Shown: piece after piece, positions 8,917 to 17,246 of the stretch
Layout: every line of letters starts with the position of its first letter
Numbering within the stretch: the stretch's first letter is position 1
Notes under the pieces: model-generated
Database searches by the model: none
What the model saw: the letters and a program-made list of their open reading frames with translations, nothing else
What the model was told of the DNA's origin: nothing
Assembly (NCBI GenBank): GCA_963676905.2
Contig: CAXXVE010000001.1
Coordinates: 682,001 to 746,000, forward strand
Origin: Oceanispirochaeta sp963676905
Lineage (GTDB): Bacteria > Spirochaetota > Spirochaetia > DSM-2461
Direction of reading: 5' to 3'
Length of the DNA: 64,000 bases
Position numbers and translations under genes: made by a program

Positions 8917-10008
8917 AGTACCACCTCCCTGATCCGTACACTCTTTCCCCGGCTGCCTCCCGGAGCCCCGGCCCGACGGCCCGGGGAAGAACAAGTATTC
9001 TCCTGGCCTCGGGAAAACTCTCTTCCAGGTGCTTCAGAGTCTCCCGTCCCGGCAGGGCTGCAGCGAAGAAATAGAGAACACCATAGGGTCCTGATGGAAT
9101 GCTCCTGCCCGGAGCGGATGGAGGAAGAGAGGCCAGCAGGTCCTCCTTATCTGTTCTGCACAGGCTGTGAAGATCCTTTACCCCCCCCTCTCCAGGAAGA
9201 AAGCCGTCGATCTTCAGCCCTGCGTCTTTCAGGGTATCCATAAGGAAGGAGAAGTGCCTGAACAGCCGGTCCGTCCTGCTCCTGTTTCCGGAAGCATCGA
9301 TAATCATAAGAGCCGACCTCCGGGAGGGGGAAAGGCTGCTGCCCTCCTTGATATAGAGTTCGTCATGGAGGGCCAGCATCTTCCAGTTTATTTTTCTTGG
9401 ATCATCCCCTGCAAAATAGGGTCTGGATTCAAAGAGGTCCCGGTCCTTCATCCATGAAAGCCAGGCGGGTTTCTCGGGGGCCTGATCCCGGCGGCCAGGC
9501 AGAGCCTGCTCCATAGGGAGTTCTCCGGGGTAGACTGTCAGGCTGCCCGATGCCTCACCGTCGATCTTCAGTTCAAAAAACCCGTTCCAGCTTACGATCC
9601 TGAGGGTGTGTCTTTTAACTCTGTAACTCCCCCGGGGAAAGCAAAGGCCCCTGACCGGAGCCACAAGGGAGTCCTCCAGAGAGACCCTTTCCACTCCAGG
9701 CCAATCCAGCTCGGTTGAAAGCAGATAGTCCAGATTTTTCCTGAAGCCCATCTCCCCGGCGGTCCCGGGATATTCCAGCCTGTCAGAACAGCGCCGGGGA
9801 AGAGGGGGACAGGACAGGCCGGCAGAAGCATATGAACTGCGAATGATAAAGACAAATAAATCAATGATGAAAAAGGCAAGTAAACAGAGGCCCCCTGCCA
9901 GCGGCAGAGGCTGAGTCAGGAGGAATCCAGCTGTCAGGATCAGTAGGGAGAGAAAAAAAAAGCGCCCCCACGGACTGTGATTCTGATTTTATGACGCCTT
10001 TTTGACAA
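8903..10008 (-). CDS. DUF58 membrane-anchored protein, frame broken near the 5' end
   Basis: The long open frame (to 8903) encodes a VWA-like DUF58 domain with the signature SRPYFAGDDPRKINWKMLA and a following ALMIIDASGNRS strand. Its first ATG (9751) would remove the membrane anchor. The same frame upstream, 9752-9961, encodes two hydrophobic helices (LSLLILTAGFLLTQPLPLAG and LCLLAFFIIDLFVFIIR) but has no start codon. A second frame just upstream, starting at TTG 10008 one base after the moxR stop, reads SKRRHKIRITVRGGAFFF, a typical DUF58 N-terminus. The two join if one T is added to the run of nine at 9953-9961 (A on the + strand). So the gene is either frameshifted, an assembly error, or uses slippage. 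Confidence 0.8.
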
Positions 10009-10009
10009 T

Positions 10010-10945
10010 TTAGAGAAGAGCAAGGCATTCCTCCCTGCTGATCCTGTCGATAAGTGAGGGAACATCAATTTCACTGGACAGGGGAGAGACCCGGTGTGCG
10101 AGGACAGGGACTGACATATCCAGAACATCCTGAGCGGTTACATAGTCCCTTCCGGAAACAAGGGCCAGTCCCCTGCAGGCGGCGAGGAGCATAAGGCCTC
10201 CCCGGGGAGAAACTCCCGCCTGAAGCTCAGCACTCTCCCGGGTGGAGCTGCAGATCTTTACAATGGCCCTCATGAGGCTCTCATCGCAGAATACACCCGC
10301 GGCTTCCGCCCGGCAGTCCATAAACTCCTTCAGGGAGCATACGGGTTCCAGTGAGGGCAGTATCGTGTGCGAGGGGTCGCCTTTCAGGATGGAAAGCTCA
10401 GACTCCATATCGGGATAGGAGGGATTCAGGCGGACCATGAAGCGGTCCTTCTGCGCCTCGGGCAGAGGATAGGTCCCTTCGTGATCCAGTGGATTCTGGG
10501 TTGCAAGAACAAGAAAAAAGTCCTTTATAGGATAGGTCCGGCCTCCCTGGGAGACCTGCTGTTCCGACATGACCTCCAGAAGGGCGGACTGAACCTTGGG
10601 AGTGGTTCTGTTTATTTCGTCTGCCAGGAGGATATGTGTAAAGACAGGGCCGGGGCGGAATTCAAAGTTGGATTTCTCCCGGTTCCATACGTCGACCCCT
10701 GTGATATCATAGGGGAGCAGGTCAGGTGTAAACTGTATCCTTGAGAAATCGGAAGAATCAATCAAAGCTGACAGAGTCTGTGCCAGAGTTGTCTTTCCCG
10801 TACCGGGAAGGCCTTCCAGCAGGACATGCCCCCCTGCAAGAATGGATGCACAGAAGAGGCGGATCAGCTCATTCTGCCCCTTAATTACCATCTGCAAACC
10901 GTCTCTGAGACTACCGGGAATATTATTTAAAGGGGTTTCTTCCAT
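10010..10945 (-). CDS. MoxR-family AAA+ ATPase
   Basis: 311 residues. Walker A is LLEGLPGTGKTTLAQ near residue 40 and Walker B is HILLADEINR near 105. The sensor/arginine region (LVLATQNPLDHEGTYPLPEA, then QKDRF) is the MoxR signature, and a C-terminal lid domain ends the protein. MoxR ATPases act as chaperone-like remodelling partners of the DUF58/VWA proteins encoded next to them, here immediately downstream. ATG 10945 has no Shine-Dalgarno; a GTG lies just before it at 10948. A TTGTAT-17-TATAAT promoter places the transcription start at these codons. Confidence 0.93.
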   Translation of the reverse strand: MEETPLNNIPGSLRDGLQMVIKGQNELIRLFCASILAGGHVLLEGLPGTGKTTLAQTLSALIDSSDFSRIQFTPDLLPYDITGVDVWNREKSNFEFRPGPVFTHILLADEINRTTPKVQSALLEVMSEQQVSQGGRTYPIKDFFLVLATQNPLDHEGTYPLPEAQKDRFMVRLNPSYPDMESELSILKGDPSHTILPSLEPVCSLKEFMDCRAEAAGVFCDESLMRAIVKICSSTRESAELQAGVSPRGGLMLLAACRGLALVSGRDYVTAQDVLDMSVPVLAHRVSPLSSEIDVPSLIDRISREECLALL

Positions 10946-10953
10946 CACTGAAT

Positions 10954-10982
10954 ATTATATTGACGAGGGGCTAAGAATACAA
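10954..10982 (-). promoter_or_regulatory. Promoter of the moxR operon, leaderless spacing
   Basis: -35 TTGTAT, 17-bp spacer, -10 TATAAT, which ends 8 bases before ATG 10945 (5 before GTG 10948). The predicted transcription start coincides with the start codon. Confidence 0.65.
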
Positions 10983-11005
10983 TAAATTTAATTTTAGAAT
11001 ATATA

Positions 11006-11034
11006 TTGACAGCTTTCGCGGAAGTCATTATTAT
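11006..11034 (+). promoter_or_regulatory. Promoter of tRNA-Ala
   Basis: Consensus-like TTGACA, exactly 17 bp, TATTAT. The tRNA begins 15 bases downstream. Confidence 0.8.
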
Positions 11035-11049
11035 GGCGATACGTTTTAC

Positions 11050-11123
11050 GGGGGTGTAGCTCAGTTGGCTAGAGCGCGTGAATGGCATTCACGAGGTCAT
11101 GGGTTCGATTCCCACCACCTCCA
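11050..11123 (+). tRNA. tRNA-Ala (GGC)
   Basis: Acceptor GGGGGTG/CACCTCC, D-stem GCTC/GAGC, anticodon stem CGTGA/TCACG with loop ATGGCAT (anticodon GGC), T-loop TTCGATT, discriminator A. The outermost T-stem pair is A-C. CCA is not encoded. Confidence 0.94.
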
Positions 11124-11130
11124 CTTGTAG

Positions 11131-11179
11131 AGAGCTGAATCTTAACTGTTACCACAGTGAAGTTCAGCTCTTTTTTTTT
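11131..11179 (+). terminator. Terminator between tRNA-Ala and the downstream gene
   Basis: A 9-bp stem AGAGCTGAA/TTCAGCTCT with a long loop is followed by nine T residues. It lies in the leader of the next gene, so read-through, or attenuation, would be needed for that gene to be expressed from the tRNA promoter. Confidence 0.75.
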
Positions 11180-11198
11180 CAACCGATAGGAATTGATT

Positions 11199-12842
11199 AT
11201 GGGGAATAATGATATGTTTTCCGGCGATATAGATCCGGAAATTGCCTCTCTTCTCGGCCTTGACGAAACAGACAACGTTGAGACACCTGACTATGAGAAT
11301 CTCTTTGAAGAAGAATCGGAAAGCAATGAAAGCGCCGCCCCTCTTCAACCGCAGGAGGATATAAGCAGGGAGACATTTCTGCTTCCCGTCAAGCAGAGCC
11401 AGCCGCCCAACCCCCTCTACTCCAACCCCAACTACTATAAATCCATCCTGAATGGCGAAGGAGAACTGGCCCATACCATTCATGAGAATATGTCTCAGTT
11501 CCTCAAAGCCAAGGAACCCAAAGAAAAGCTAAAATACCGAACCCGTCTGATTGGTCAGTACTGGGAGCTTTACGGCAATCTTGCAGCAAAGATAATGAGG
11601 CTGCAGACGGAACCCAAGAGAGGCATGCTCCGGTTCGGCCTGCTTCTTCCCAACATAATATCCGCAGACCAGAGGAAGATGATCGGTACAGTCATTGAAC
11701 AGAATGACACCGGCGAACCTATCTACTATGTCGATGAGTGGCTGGAGCGGGTAGCCGGAGGAATGGTATCCCCCCTTGCGACGGATGACCTGAAACCCAC
11801 AAAGCGCAGCGGCGACCAGAAGGTAAAAATACTGCTGGACAAAGCCAAGGGAGGCCGGGAAGCCCATCTGAGTACCCTTATAAACCTGCAGAAGAAAAGA
11901 CGCATGATTGAGGAACAGCTGCAGAACCGCCTTGGTTCCCTGAGCTTCAAGTCCAGAAACAGCGTGTTCAATGAGCTGGAAAGCCTCTATTCCGAGGGCC
12001 AGAGCAAAGAGATTGGAGAGATGATGAACAATCTCAGAGAACTCTCTGCGCTGCACAAAGATATGGGAATCCACTATGAGCAGCTGAACAAAGCCGATCA
12101 GGATTTCAAAAAGCTTGAAAAGCAGGCCCGTGAAAGCGGGGCGATATCGGAGGTGGCCCCTTCGGAACTCCTGAAAGAAGCCGGCAGCCTCAGGCAGATG
12201 GCCAAACTCTGCGTAGGACGCCAGGGCAACCACTTTCCAATTCTTATGAATCAGTTTTTCACCTCCCGCCTGGAGACAATCGCCACCAGAGAGAATGTTA
12301 TAAAGGTTCTTATTGAGATAGAAGCTCTGGATGAAGGTGTTTTCAAAAGGACCTTCCGCCAGAAGACCAACAGAATAGTACCCCACATAATCCTCATTCC
12401 CTGTTACGGCGACATGGGTATCTGCTGGGAACCCTTTGAGCGCTATAACAGAGCCACAAGCCGGGGAAGGATTGCAGTACCCATGTACCCCAAAGATCTG
12501 AGAACCGCTGTACTGACTGCGGTTGCAGACCTCAGATGGCAGGTGGCCAAAGAGAAAGCTCAGCACTACTGGATGGAAGAGGGCCTGACAGGGCACTACT
12601 ACCAGTACTTCTCCGACAGAAAACTGCGGGGTGATGTGAGACTCAAGTTTATTGAAGACTACATACTCTGGATAACAAGAGAGGGAGAAGGTGTCCAGAA
12701 GCTGGACAAGGAAGCCAGGGGTATTTTCTGGCGGGACATCCCCTTCCCCCAGGAACTCAAAGACCGCCTGAGAAAGAGGGGATTTGTTTACAACGAACTC
12801 TACAAGAAAGACCTGAACAGGGCCGCATCCGACGGATACTGA
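11199..12842 (+). CDS. Conserved protein of unknown function (547 aa)
   Basis: I do not recognise a named domain. The protein is soluble, with no signal peptide. It has an acidic N-terminus (about residues 1-60), a charged helical and probably coiled-coil middle (roughly residues 210-310, QLQNRLGSLSFKSRN and similar) and an ordered C-terminal half. That half is rich in aromatic residues and includes HIILIPCYGDMGICWEPFER and LRTAVLTAVADLRWQVAKEK. The last 180 residues look like a well-conserved fold. The start is ATG 11199, with AGG at 11188-11190. It stands alone between a tRNA terminator and convergent genes. I infer it is a lineage-specific spirochaete protein. Confidence 0.8.
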   Translation: MGNNDMFSGDIDPEIASLLGLDETDNVETPDYENLFEEESESNESAAPLQPQEDISRETFLLPVKQSQPPNPLYSNPNYYKSILNGEGELAHTIHENMSQFLKAKEPKEKLKYRTRLIGQYWELYGNLAAKIMRLQTEPKRGMLRFGLLLPNIISADQRKMIGTVIEQNDTGEPIYYVDEWLERVAGGMVSPLATDDLKPTKRSGDQKVKILLDKAKGGREAHLSTLINLQKKRRMIEEQLQNRLGSLSFKSRNSVFNELESLYSEGQSKEIGEMMNNLRELSALHKDMGIHYEQLNKADQDFKKLEKQARESGAISEVAPSELLKEAGSLRQMAKLCVGRQGNHFPILMNQFFTSRLETIATRENVIKVLIEIEALDEGVFKRTFRQKTNRIVPHIILIPCYGDMGICWEPFERYNRATSRGRIAVPMYPKDLRTAVLTAVADLRWQVAKEKAQHYWMEEGLTGHYYQYFSDRKLRGDVRLKFIEDYILWITREGEGVQKLDKEARGIFWRDIPFPQELKDRLRKRGFVYNELYKKDLNRAASDGY

Positions 12843-12884
12843 TCCGGGAGGCCCTTCCAGTTTAAGAATGGATTGGAACTTTGA

Positions 12885-13160
12885 TTAACGTTTTTTCCCG
12901 GAAAAGAAGGGATACATATAATCCTCAAGGTTCCATTTATTTGTAATGAACTTGACTATTCTTGAGTAGAGGAAAAAAGATCCCACTACAGAAATTCCGA
13001 TGATAGCCAGAAAGACGGCCATCTTCACATTCGGATCCGATTCAGGTGTAAGTACCTGATTTCCCAGAAATAGAAAGACCACAAAAAGCACAAGCATCAG
13101 AACAATATTCACTATCGTTCCACCGATCATAAAGAGCACAGTATTCATTTTCTTATTCAT
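12885..13160 (-). CDS. Small membrane protein downstream of lspA
   Basis: 91 residues with two transmembrane helices (about 8-33 and 46-65) and a basic C-terminus (FFSGKKR). It overlaps lspA by 8 bases, and an AAGGAG lies 10 bases before the ATG within lspA, so the pair is coupled. Spirochaete genomes often carry a similar small gene next to lspA, annotated as a leader-peptide-processing protein. That label is not backed by a catalytic motif here, and I see no conserved Asp or Ser pair. Confidence 0.72.
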   Translation of the reverse strand: MNKKMNTVLFMIGGTIVNIVLMLVLFVVFLFLGNQVLTPESDPNVKMAVFLAIIGISVVGSFFLYSRIVKFITNKWNLEDYMYPFFSGKKR

Positions 13161-13683
13161 TTTTAGATTTCTCCTTCATCCAGAAGCTAATAAAGAGGAG
13201 GATACCGCAGACGACAACTGCCGCATCCGCAACATTGAAGGTCGGCCATCGCTCCAGACCGAAGAGTCCGTAGAATTTAACATCAAGGAAGTCCACGACT
13301 CCCTCGGGTCGGAAAATTCTGTCAATAAGATTACCCAGCCCTCCTCCGAGGATGCCGGCCAGACAGTACTTCTGCAGGACAGTCTCGTCCTTCCCTTTTA
13401 CAATATAAACAGCCAGGGCAACCATGGCAGCCAGAGGAAGGAGTATAAAGAGGGCCTTTCTGAACTCTAGAGGAAGAGAGTCCCCCATACTGAAGGCAAC
13501 GCCGGTGTTCCGGACATGAATCAGCCTGAAAAAACCGTTTCCCGCCGAAAAGGCAATGGTTCTGTATGGAATTTCGGCCACAACTATCAGTTTTGTTATC
13601 TGATCCGCTGCAATCAGGATCAGGGTCAGAATAAATGGCCTCAGGCCGCTTTTCCAGTCAGGTGACTGTGTTGATTCGCTCAT
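13153..13683 (-). CDS. lspA: Lipoprotein signal peptidase (signal peptidase II)
   Basis: 176 residues with four membrane helices. It cleaves the signal peptide of prolipoproteins at the lipobox Cys in the inner membrane. Both catalytic Asp motifs are present: GLGNLIDRIF near residue 120 and FNVADAAVVVCGI near 145. The conserved VRNTGVAFS segment precedes them. Start ATG 13683 (MSESTQSPDW) follows AGGGAAC; longer forms upstream would run into the Nif3-like gene. The window encodes probable substrates (the LptC-like lipoprotein and the lipoproteins at 39-40 kb). Confidence 0.95.
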   Translation of the reverse strand: MSESTQSPDWKSGLRPFILTLILIAADQITKLIVVAEIPYRTIAFSAGNGFFRLIHVRNTGVAFSMGDSLPLEFRKALFILLPLAAMVALAVYIVKGKDETVLQKYCLAGILGGGLGNLIDRIFRPEGVVDFLDVKFYGLFGLERWPTFNVADAAVVVCGILLFISFWMKEKSKNE

Positions 13684-13696
13684 GTTCCCTACCATA

Positions 13697-14458
13697 TCAA
13701 AGACCTGTTGGAACATCAATGAAAACAGTCTCCAGTTTCAGTTCTTCACTGCACTTCTTCATAACAGACTGAACACCTGTAATTTCGGTCATATAGTGGC
13801 CGCCGAAGAGGACATTAATTCCAGCCTCCAGGCTTTCATGATAGACCTGATGGGATGAGTCTCCTGTTATGTAGAGGTCCATGCCTTCGGCTATGGCATC
13901 GCTCACTTCATGGGTACCGCCTCCGGAGATAATTGCAACAGTTTCAATCTTTCCGGGACCGAAGGGGAGCATCCGGGGACCGGACTCCCAGTCGCTGAAC
14001 AGGGTGGGAATGATATCATCCCGGGATACAGGTGTTTCAAAGCGTCCTTTCACTCCGATTTCAAACCCCTTGTACTCTCCGAATCCCTCAACATCCTTTA
14101 AACCGAGAATGGAGGCCAGTCCGGCATTATTTCCGTATTCGGGATGCATATCCAGGGGCAGATGGGCCGCATAAAGGGCCAGATCCCCGTCCAGAGCGGT
14201 TTTTACCCGTCTGTAGTGGTCGCCTGAAACAGACAGCGGGCGCCCCCAGAAGAGACCATGGTGTACAAAGAGGACATCAGCACCCTCTTCTGAGGCCTTT
14301 TTCAATGTTTCCAGACAGGCGTCAACGGCAAAAGCCGCCTTCCGGATCTCTTTGCCCGAATTCCCTATCTGTACTCCGTTCATTGAAGCATCAGCCCTTT
14401 CCATGGCGTCAATTTCAAGAAAAGAACGGCACCATTTATCAAATTCATCTATATTCAT
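13697..14458 (-). CDS. Nif3-like dinuclear metal-centre protein
   Basis: 253 residues of the NIF3/DUF34 family, with the metal-binding motif LFVHHGLFWG near residue 60 and the C-terminal DLYITGDSSHQVYHES followed by GHYMTEITGV, which supplies the other ligands. The molecular function of the family is unsettled; some members are called GTP cyclohydrolase type 2 without firm proof. Start ATG 14458 (MNIDEFDKWC) fits the homology. A TATAAT ends 6 bases upstream and no Shine-Dalgarno is seen. It is followed after 13 bases by lspA. Confidence 0.9.
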   Translation of the reverse strand: MNIDEFDKWCRSFLEIDAMERADASMNGVQIGNSGKEIRKAAFAVDACLETLKKASEEGADVLFVHHGLFWGRPLSVSGDHYRRVKTALDGDLALYAAHLPLDMHPEYGNNAGLASILGLKDVEGFGEYKGFEIGVKGRFETPVSRDDIIPTLFSDWESGPRMLPFGPGKIETVAIISGGGTHEVSDAIAEGMDLYITGDSSHQVYHESLEAGINVLFGGHYMTEITGVQSVMKKCSEELKLETVFIDVPTGL

Positions 14459-14464
14459 GGCGCC

Positions 14465-14470
14465 ATTATA
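14465..14470 (-). promoter_or_regulatory. -10 element of the nif3-like gene, leaderless spacing
   Basis: TATAAT ends 6 bases before ATG 14458. No recognisable -35 at 16-18 bp. Confidence 0.38.
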
Positions 14471-14526
14471 TCCGAAATTGAGGGGCTCCGCGAGCTTATC
14501 TGTTGTGATCATTAAAATTACTTCGC

Positions 14527-14556
14527 TTGACAACGTCCTTAACAAAGATATATTTT
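14527..14556 (+). promoter_or_regulatory. Candidate promoter of the HATPase/HDOD gene
   Basis: TTGACA, 18 bp, TATTTT. The gene starts about 60 bases downstream behind AGGAAAGG, so this one has a normal leader. Confidence 0.5.
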
Positions 14557-14619
14557 TAATTATGATACCTGTGTGGAACGCAGGTATATTTTTAATCCCT
14601 TGAGAGAAAAGGAAAGGCC

Positions 14620-16098
14620 ATGCCTCCTACCAATATTTCTGAGAAAATAAAACTGGCTATCCAAAAATCGGTACCGGTCACAGTAACAACATATAAACTC
14701 AACCACGAAACAGAAGTATATCTGGAGGATATTCTCGGAGTATATCTGAGGGAACTTGGACAGGATGCCCTTGTCGACCGCCTGGCCTACTGCCTGAAGG
14801 AACTGGCAGTAAACGCAAAAAAAGCCAACACAAAGCGGGTTTACTTTGAAGAAAAGGGCCTCTCTCTGGACAGCAAGGAAGATTACATCGAAGGGATGAA
14901 AAACTTCAAATCCGAGACTATGGACCGGATTGAGCACTATCTCGAACTTCAGAAACAGAAGGGACTCTATATCAAAATATCCTTTCATACTTTCAGCTCC
15001 AACTTCCGCATTGCCATCAAAAACAATGTTCAGATAACAAGAAAAGAGCAGATGAGGATTTATGACCGCATAGCCCGTTCCAGAGCTTTTGACAGCATGG
15101 AAGAGGCCTTTTCAGAGGTGCTGGACGACTCGGAGGGAGCCGGACTCGGTATTGTTATTCTGATTCTGATGCTTAAAAAGATGGGACTCGACGAGGATGC
15201 TTTCGAAATTGACGGCTCCAGCGGTGAGACCATTGCCTCACTGACCATACCCATTGCCCAGGTCAAACTGGATGAGATGGAAATTCTAACCGCCCGCATA
15301 GTACAGGAGATCGAGGCGCTGCCTCAATTCCCGGAGAACATCTCCGTCATTCAGCAGCTTATCAATGACCCCGATTCAGAGATCAACGAGATTGCCCGCC
15401 GGATCAGTACAGACCCCTCGCTGACGGCTGACCTTCTCAGAGTGGTAAACTCGGCCAAGTTCATGCTTCCCAACAGGGTGGACAATATTGCCGATGCCGT
15501 AAAAATGGTAGGCCTCAGAGGTCTGAAAAACCTGCTCTACTCCTATGGCTCGGAAAAAATCCTGAACCTGCCCCAGAAGAAGGAACTATGGGACCATGCC
15601 CACCGGACAGCGTTCTATTCCTTCTCTCTTGCCAGAAATATCAAGCTTCCCAAAGATTTTATTGATGATGCCTATGTGGGGGGAATCCTCCATGATATGG
15701 GTAAAATCGTGTTCTCAAGCATTCACCCCGAACTGCTGGACAAGATCCAGAGCTTCACATCTGAAAAGGAGCTCTCCCCCAGTCTCTTTGAGAATCTTGC
15801 CGGTGGTTACAACCACGCCCAGATCGGAGCCAAGATCGCTGAGAAGTGGAACTTTTCAGACTCCCTTGTGGAAGCTATCCGCTACCACCATGAACCCCAC
15901 TCATCGTCTCTGGCAAACCGTAAGGTAGTCAACTGTGTCTATCTTGCCAATGCCATCTGCGACCTGGAGAAGGGTACAATCAGTTACGATCAGCTGGACA
16001 GTGATGTACTGAAATTTTTCAGAATCACCTCTGAAGTGCAGCTGGAACGGATGCAGGAGATCCTGAATCGGGCCTTCAAATCCGAACTGATGATGTAA
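14620..16098 (+). CDS. HATPase-like plus HDOD signalling protein
   Basis: 492 residues. The N-terminal half (about 40-215) has traits of a GHKL ATPase: an N-box-like LKELAVNAKKAN near 70 and a Gly-rich SEGAGLGIVILILMLKKMG near 175. The C-terminal half (about 225-430) is an HDOD domain (LPQFPENISVIQQLIND, VVNSAKFMLPN), with residual HD-type motifs GGILHDMGKIVF and AIRYHHEP. HDOD proteins usually work as scaffolds in signalling. No receiver, sensor or histidine phosphoacceptor is visible, so a partner-switch or anti-sigma-like ATPase role is inferred. The Shine-Dalgarno AGGAAAGG precedes ATG 14620. Confidence 0.8.
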   Translation: MPPTNISEKIKLAIQKSVPVTVTTYKLNHETEVYLEDILGVYLRELGQDALVDRLAYCLKELAVNAKKANTKRVYFEEKGLSLDSKEDYIEGMKNFKSETMDRIEHYLELQKQKGLYIKISFHTFSSNFRIAIKNNVQITRKEQMRIYDRIARSRAFDSMEEAFSEVLDDSEGAGLGIVILILMLKKMGLDEDAFEIDGSSGETIASLTIPIAQVKLDEMEILTARIVQEIEALPQFPENISVIQQLINDPDSEINEIARRISTDPSLTADLLRVVNSAKFMLPNRVDNIADAVKMVGLRGLKNLLYSYGSEKILNLPQKKELWDHAHRTAFYSFSLARNIKLPKDFIDDAYVGGILHDMGKIVFSSIHPELLDKIQSFTSEKELSPSLFENLAGGYNHAQIGAKIAEKWNFSDSLVEAIRYHHEPHSSSLANRKVVNCVYLANAICDLEKGTISYDQLDSDVLKFFRITSEVQLERMQEILNRAFKSELMM

Positions 16099-16142
16099 TT
16101 TCCGGATTTTTCCGGATTCCTCAAAAAAACAGCTATCAACTC

Positions 16143-16171
16143 TTGACGACTGACAAAGCCTGCAGTATATT
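16143..16171 (+). promoter_or_regulatory. Promoter of the glutaredoxin gene
   Basis: TTGACG, 17 bp, TATATT. The -10 lies inside an inverted repeat, described separately. Confidence 0.7.
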
Positions 16172-16180
16172 CTAATATAC
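16165..16180. promoter_or_regulatory. Palindrome over the -10 of the glutaredoxin promoter (operator candidate)
   Basis: GTATATT-CT-AATATAC is a perfect 7+7 inverted repeat with a 2-base centre. It covers the -10 box and the predicted start point, so a bound dimer would block RNA polymerase. The regulator is unknown. Confidence 0.5.
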
Positions 16181-16216
16181 AGTTTTTACTATATAGAATG
16201 ATTCAAGGAGAAAAAT

Positions 16217-16447
16217 ATGTCAGTAGTAGTATATTCAACACCCAGCTGCGGATATTGCAACCTTGCTAAAGATTTTTTCAAGAAAAACAATATTCCCTTT
16301 ACAGATTACAATGTAGCAGTTAATCCCCAGAAAGCCGAAGAGATGATCAAGAAATCAGGCCAGATGGGAGTTCCGGTTATCGATATAAACGGCAGAGTAA
16401 TTGTCGGCTTCAACCAGGGAGCTATCGAAAGCGCCCTTCACCGCTAA
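16217..16447 (+). CDS. Glutaredoxin-family protein (NrdH-like)
   Basis: 76-residue thioredoxin-fold protein with the active-site dithiol CGYC at about residues 11-14, the cis-Pro segment MGVPVIDING and a C-terminal GFNQGAIESAL. The length and the lack of a GSH-binding TVP/GG pattern place it near NrdH-type or mini-glutaredoxins. It would reduce disulfides in the cytoplasm. AAGGAG precedes the ATG at good distance. It is monocistronic: the next gene is on the other strand. Confidence 0.9.
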   Translation: MSVVVYSTPSCGYCNLAKDFFKKNNIPFTDYNVAVNPQKAEEMIKKSGQMGVPVIDINGRVIVGFNQGAIESALHR

Positions 16448-16454
16448 AAAGCGG

Positions 16455-17246
16455 TCAGGCAAAGGAGGAGGCCCAGGCATTCATAACGATGCCGAAAGCC
16501 ACTGAAACATTAAGGGAGGCTTTGTTTCCGTATAGAGGTATGGAGACTGTGCCTCCCGTTTTTTTTGCAAGAGCCATACACTCAGGGCTTACTCCGAGCT
16601 CTTCAGACCCCAGAACCATTATCCCCTTTTCAGGAAAGCTGAATCCGTCCAGCTCCGCTCCCCCCAGCTCCATGGCAAAGACAGTCTCTCCCAGATCTTC
16701 AAGCCCCGAATAATCAAGACGTGACCAGGGGACCCTTTCTGTACAGCCCATTGCGGTTCTTCTGGCCCGGGGGTGTCCGGGATCTGCAGTCCCCGGTGAC
16801 AGATAGATGCGGGAGACACCGAGGCATTCGGCTGTCCTGAAAACAGAACCCACATTAAAAGGAGAGCGCAGATCATCAAGGTAGAGGGAGAATGGGAAGG
16901 TCCTGCCCGGTCCCTCACTGCCGTCTTCAGGATTCACCATATCCCAGTCGGCGGGAGCGATATCCATATAGTTCATAAAATGATGACGCAGCCGGTTCAG
17001 TGAAAAAAGAAGTGCCTCGTGATCCGCCGGAAGGGCAGAGGATGCAAGGATTCTGATGTCCTCAAGGAGCCGGGATTCTCCTGCCAGGGCCTTCTCACCG
17101 TCAATGGCCTTTGTAAAATCCCTCAGCCAGGGATAGTCAGGAAGACGCCCCTGTTTAAGACCGGTTTCCCAGTCGCTTAGAATTCTTATAATCTTCCTCT
17201 CGCGGGTGCCGTCTTTCAGAGAGAGGAGTTTTCTTACAGTAATCAT
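16455..17246 (-). CDS. TrmH/SpoU-family RNA 2'-O-methyltransferase
   Basis: 263 residues. The C-terminal 150 residues form the SPOUT knot with all three SpoU motifs: motif 1 DLRSPFNVGSVFRTAECLGV, motif 2 IMVLGSEELGVSPECMALAK and motif 3 VSIPLYGNKASLNVSVAFGI. The N-terminal 120 residues are helical and not recognised. The enzyme uses SAM to methylate the ribose of a tRNA or rRNA nucleotide; the target cannot be told. The ATG overlaps the stop of the upstream gene by one base (TAATG), so translation is coupled. Confidence 0.9.
   Translation of the reverse strand: MITVRKLLSLKDGTRERKIIRILSDWETGLKQGRLPDYPWLRDFTKAIDGEKALAGESRLLEDIRILASSALPADHEALLFSLNRLRHHFMNYMDIAPADWDMVNPEDGSEGPGRTFPFSLYLDDLRSPFNVGSVFRTAECLGVSRIYLSPGTADPGHPRARRTAMGCTERVPWSRLDYSGLEDLGETVFAMELGGAELDGFSFPEKGIMVLGSEELGVSPECMALAKKTGGTVSIPLYGNKASLNVSVAFGIVMNAWASSFA

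Noticed and set aside
11760..12596. Long open frames on the opposite strand of the unknown 547-residue gene and other large antisense frames (for example in htpG and aspS)
   Set aside because: They run opposite to clearly conserved genes, lack ribosome sites and show codon use of shadow frames.
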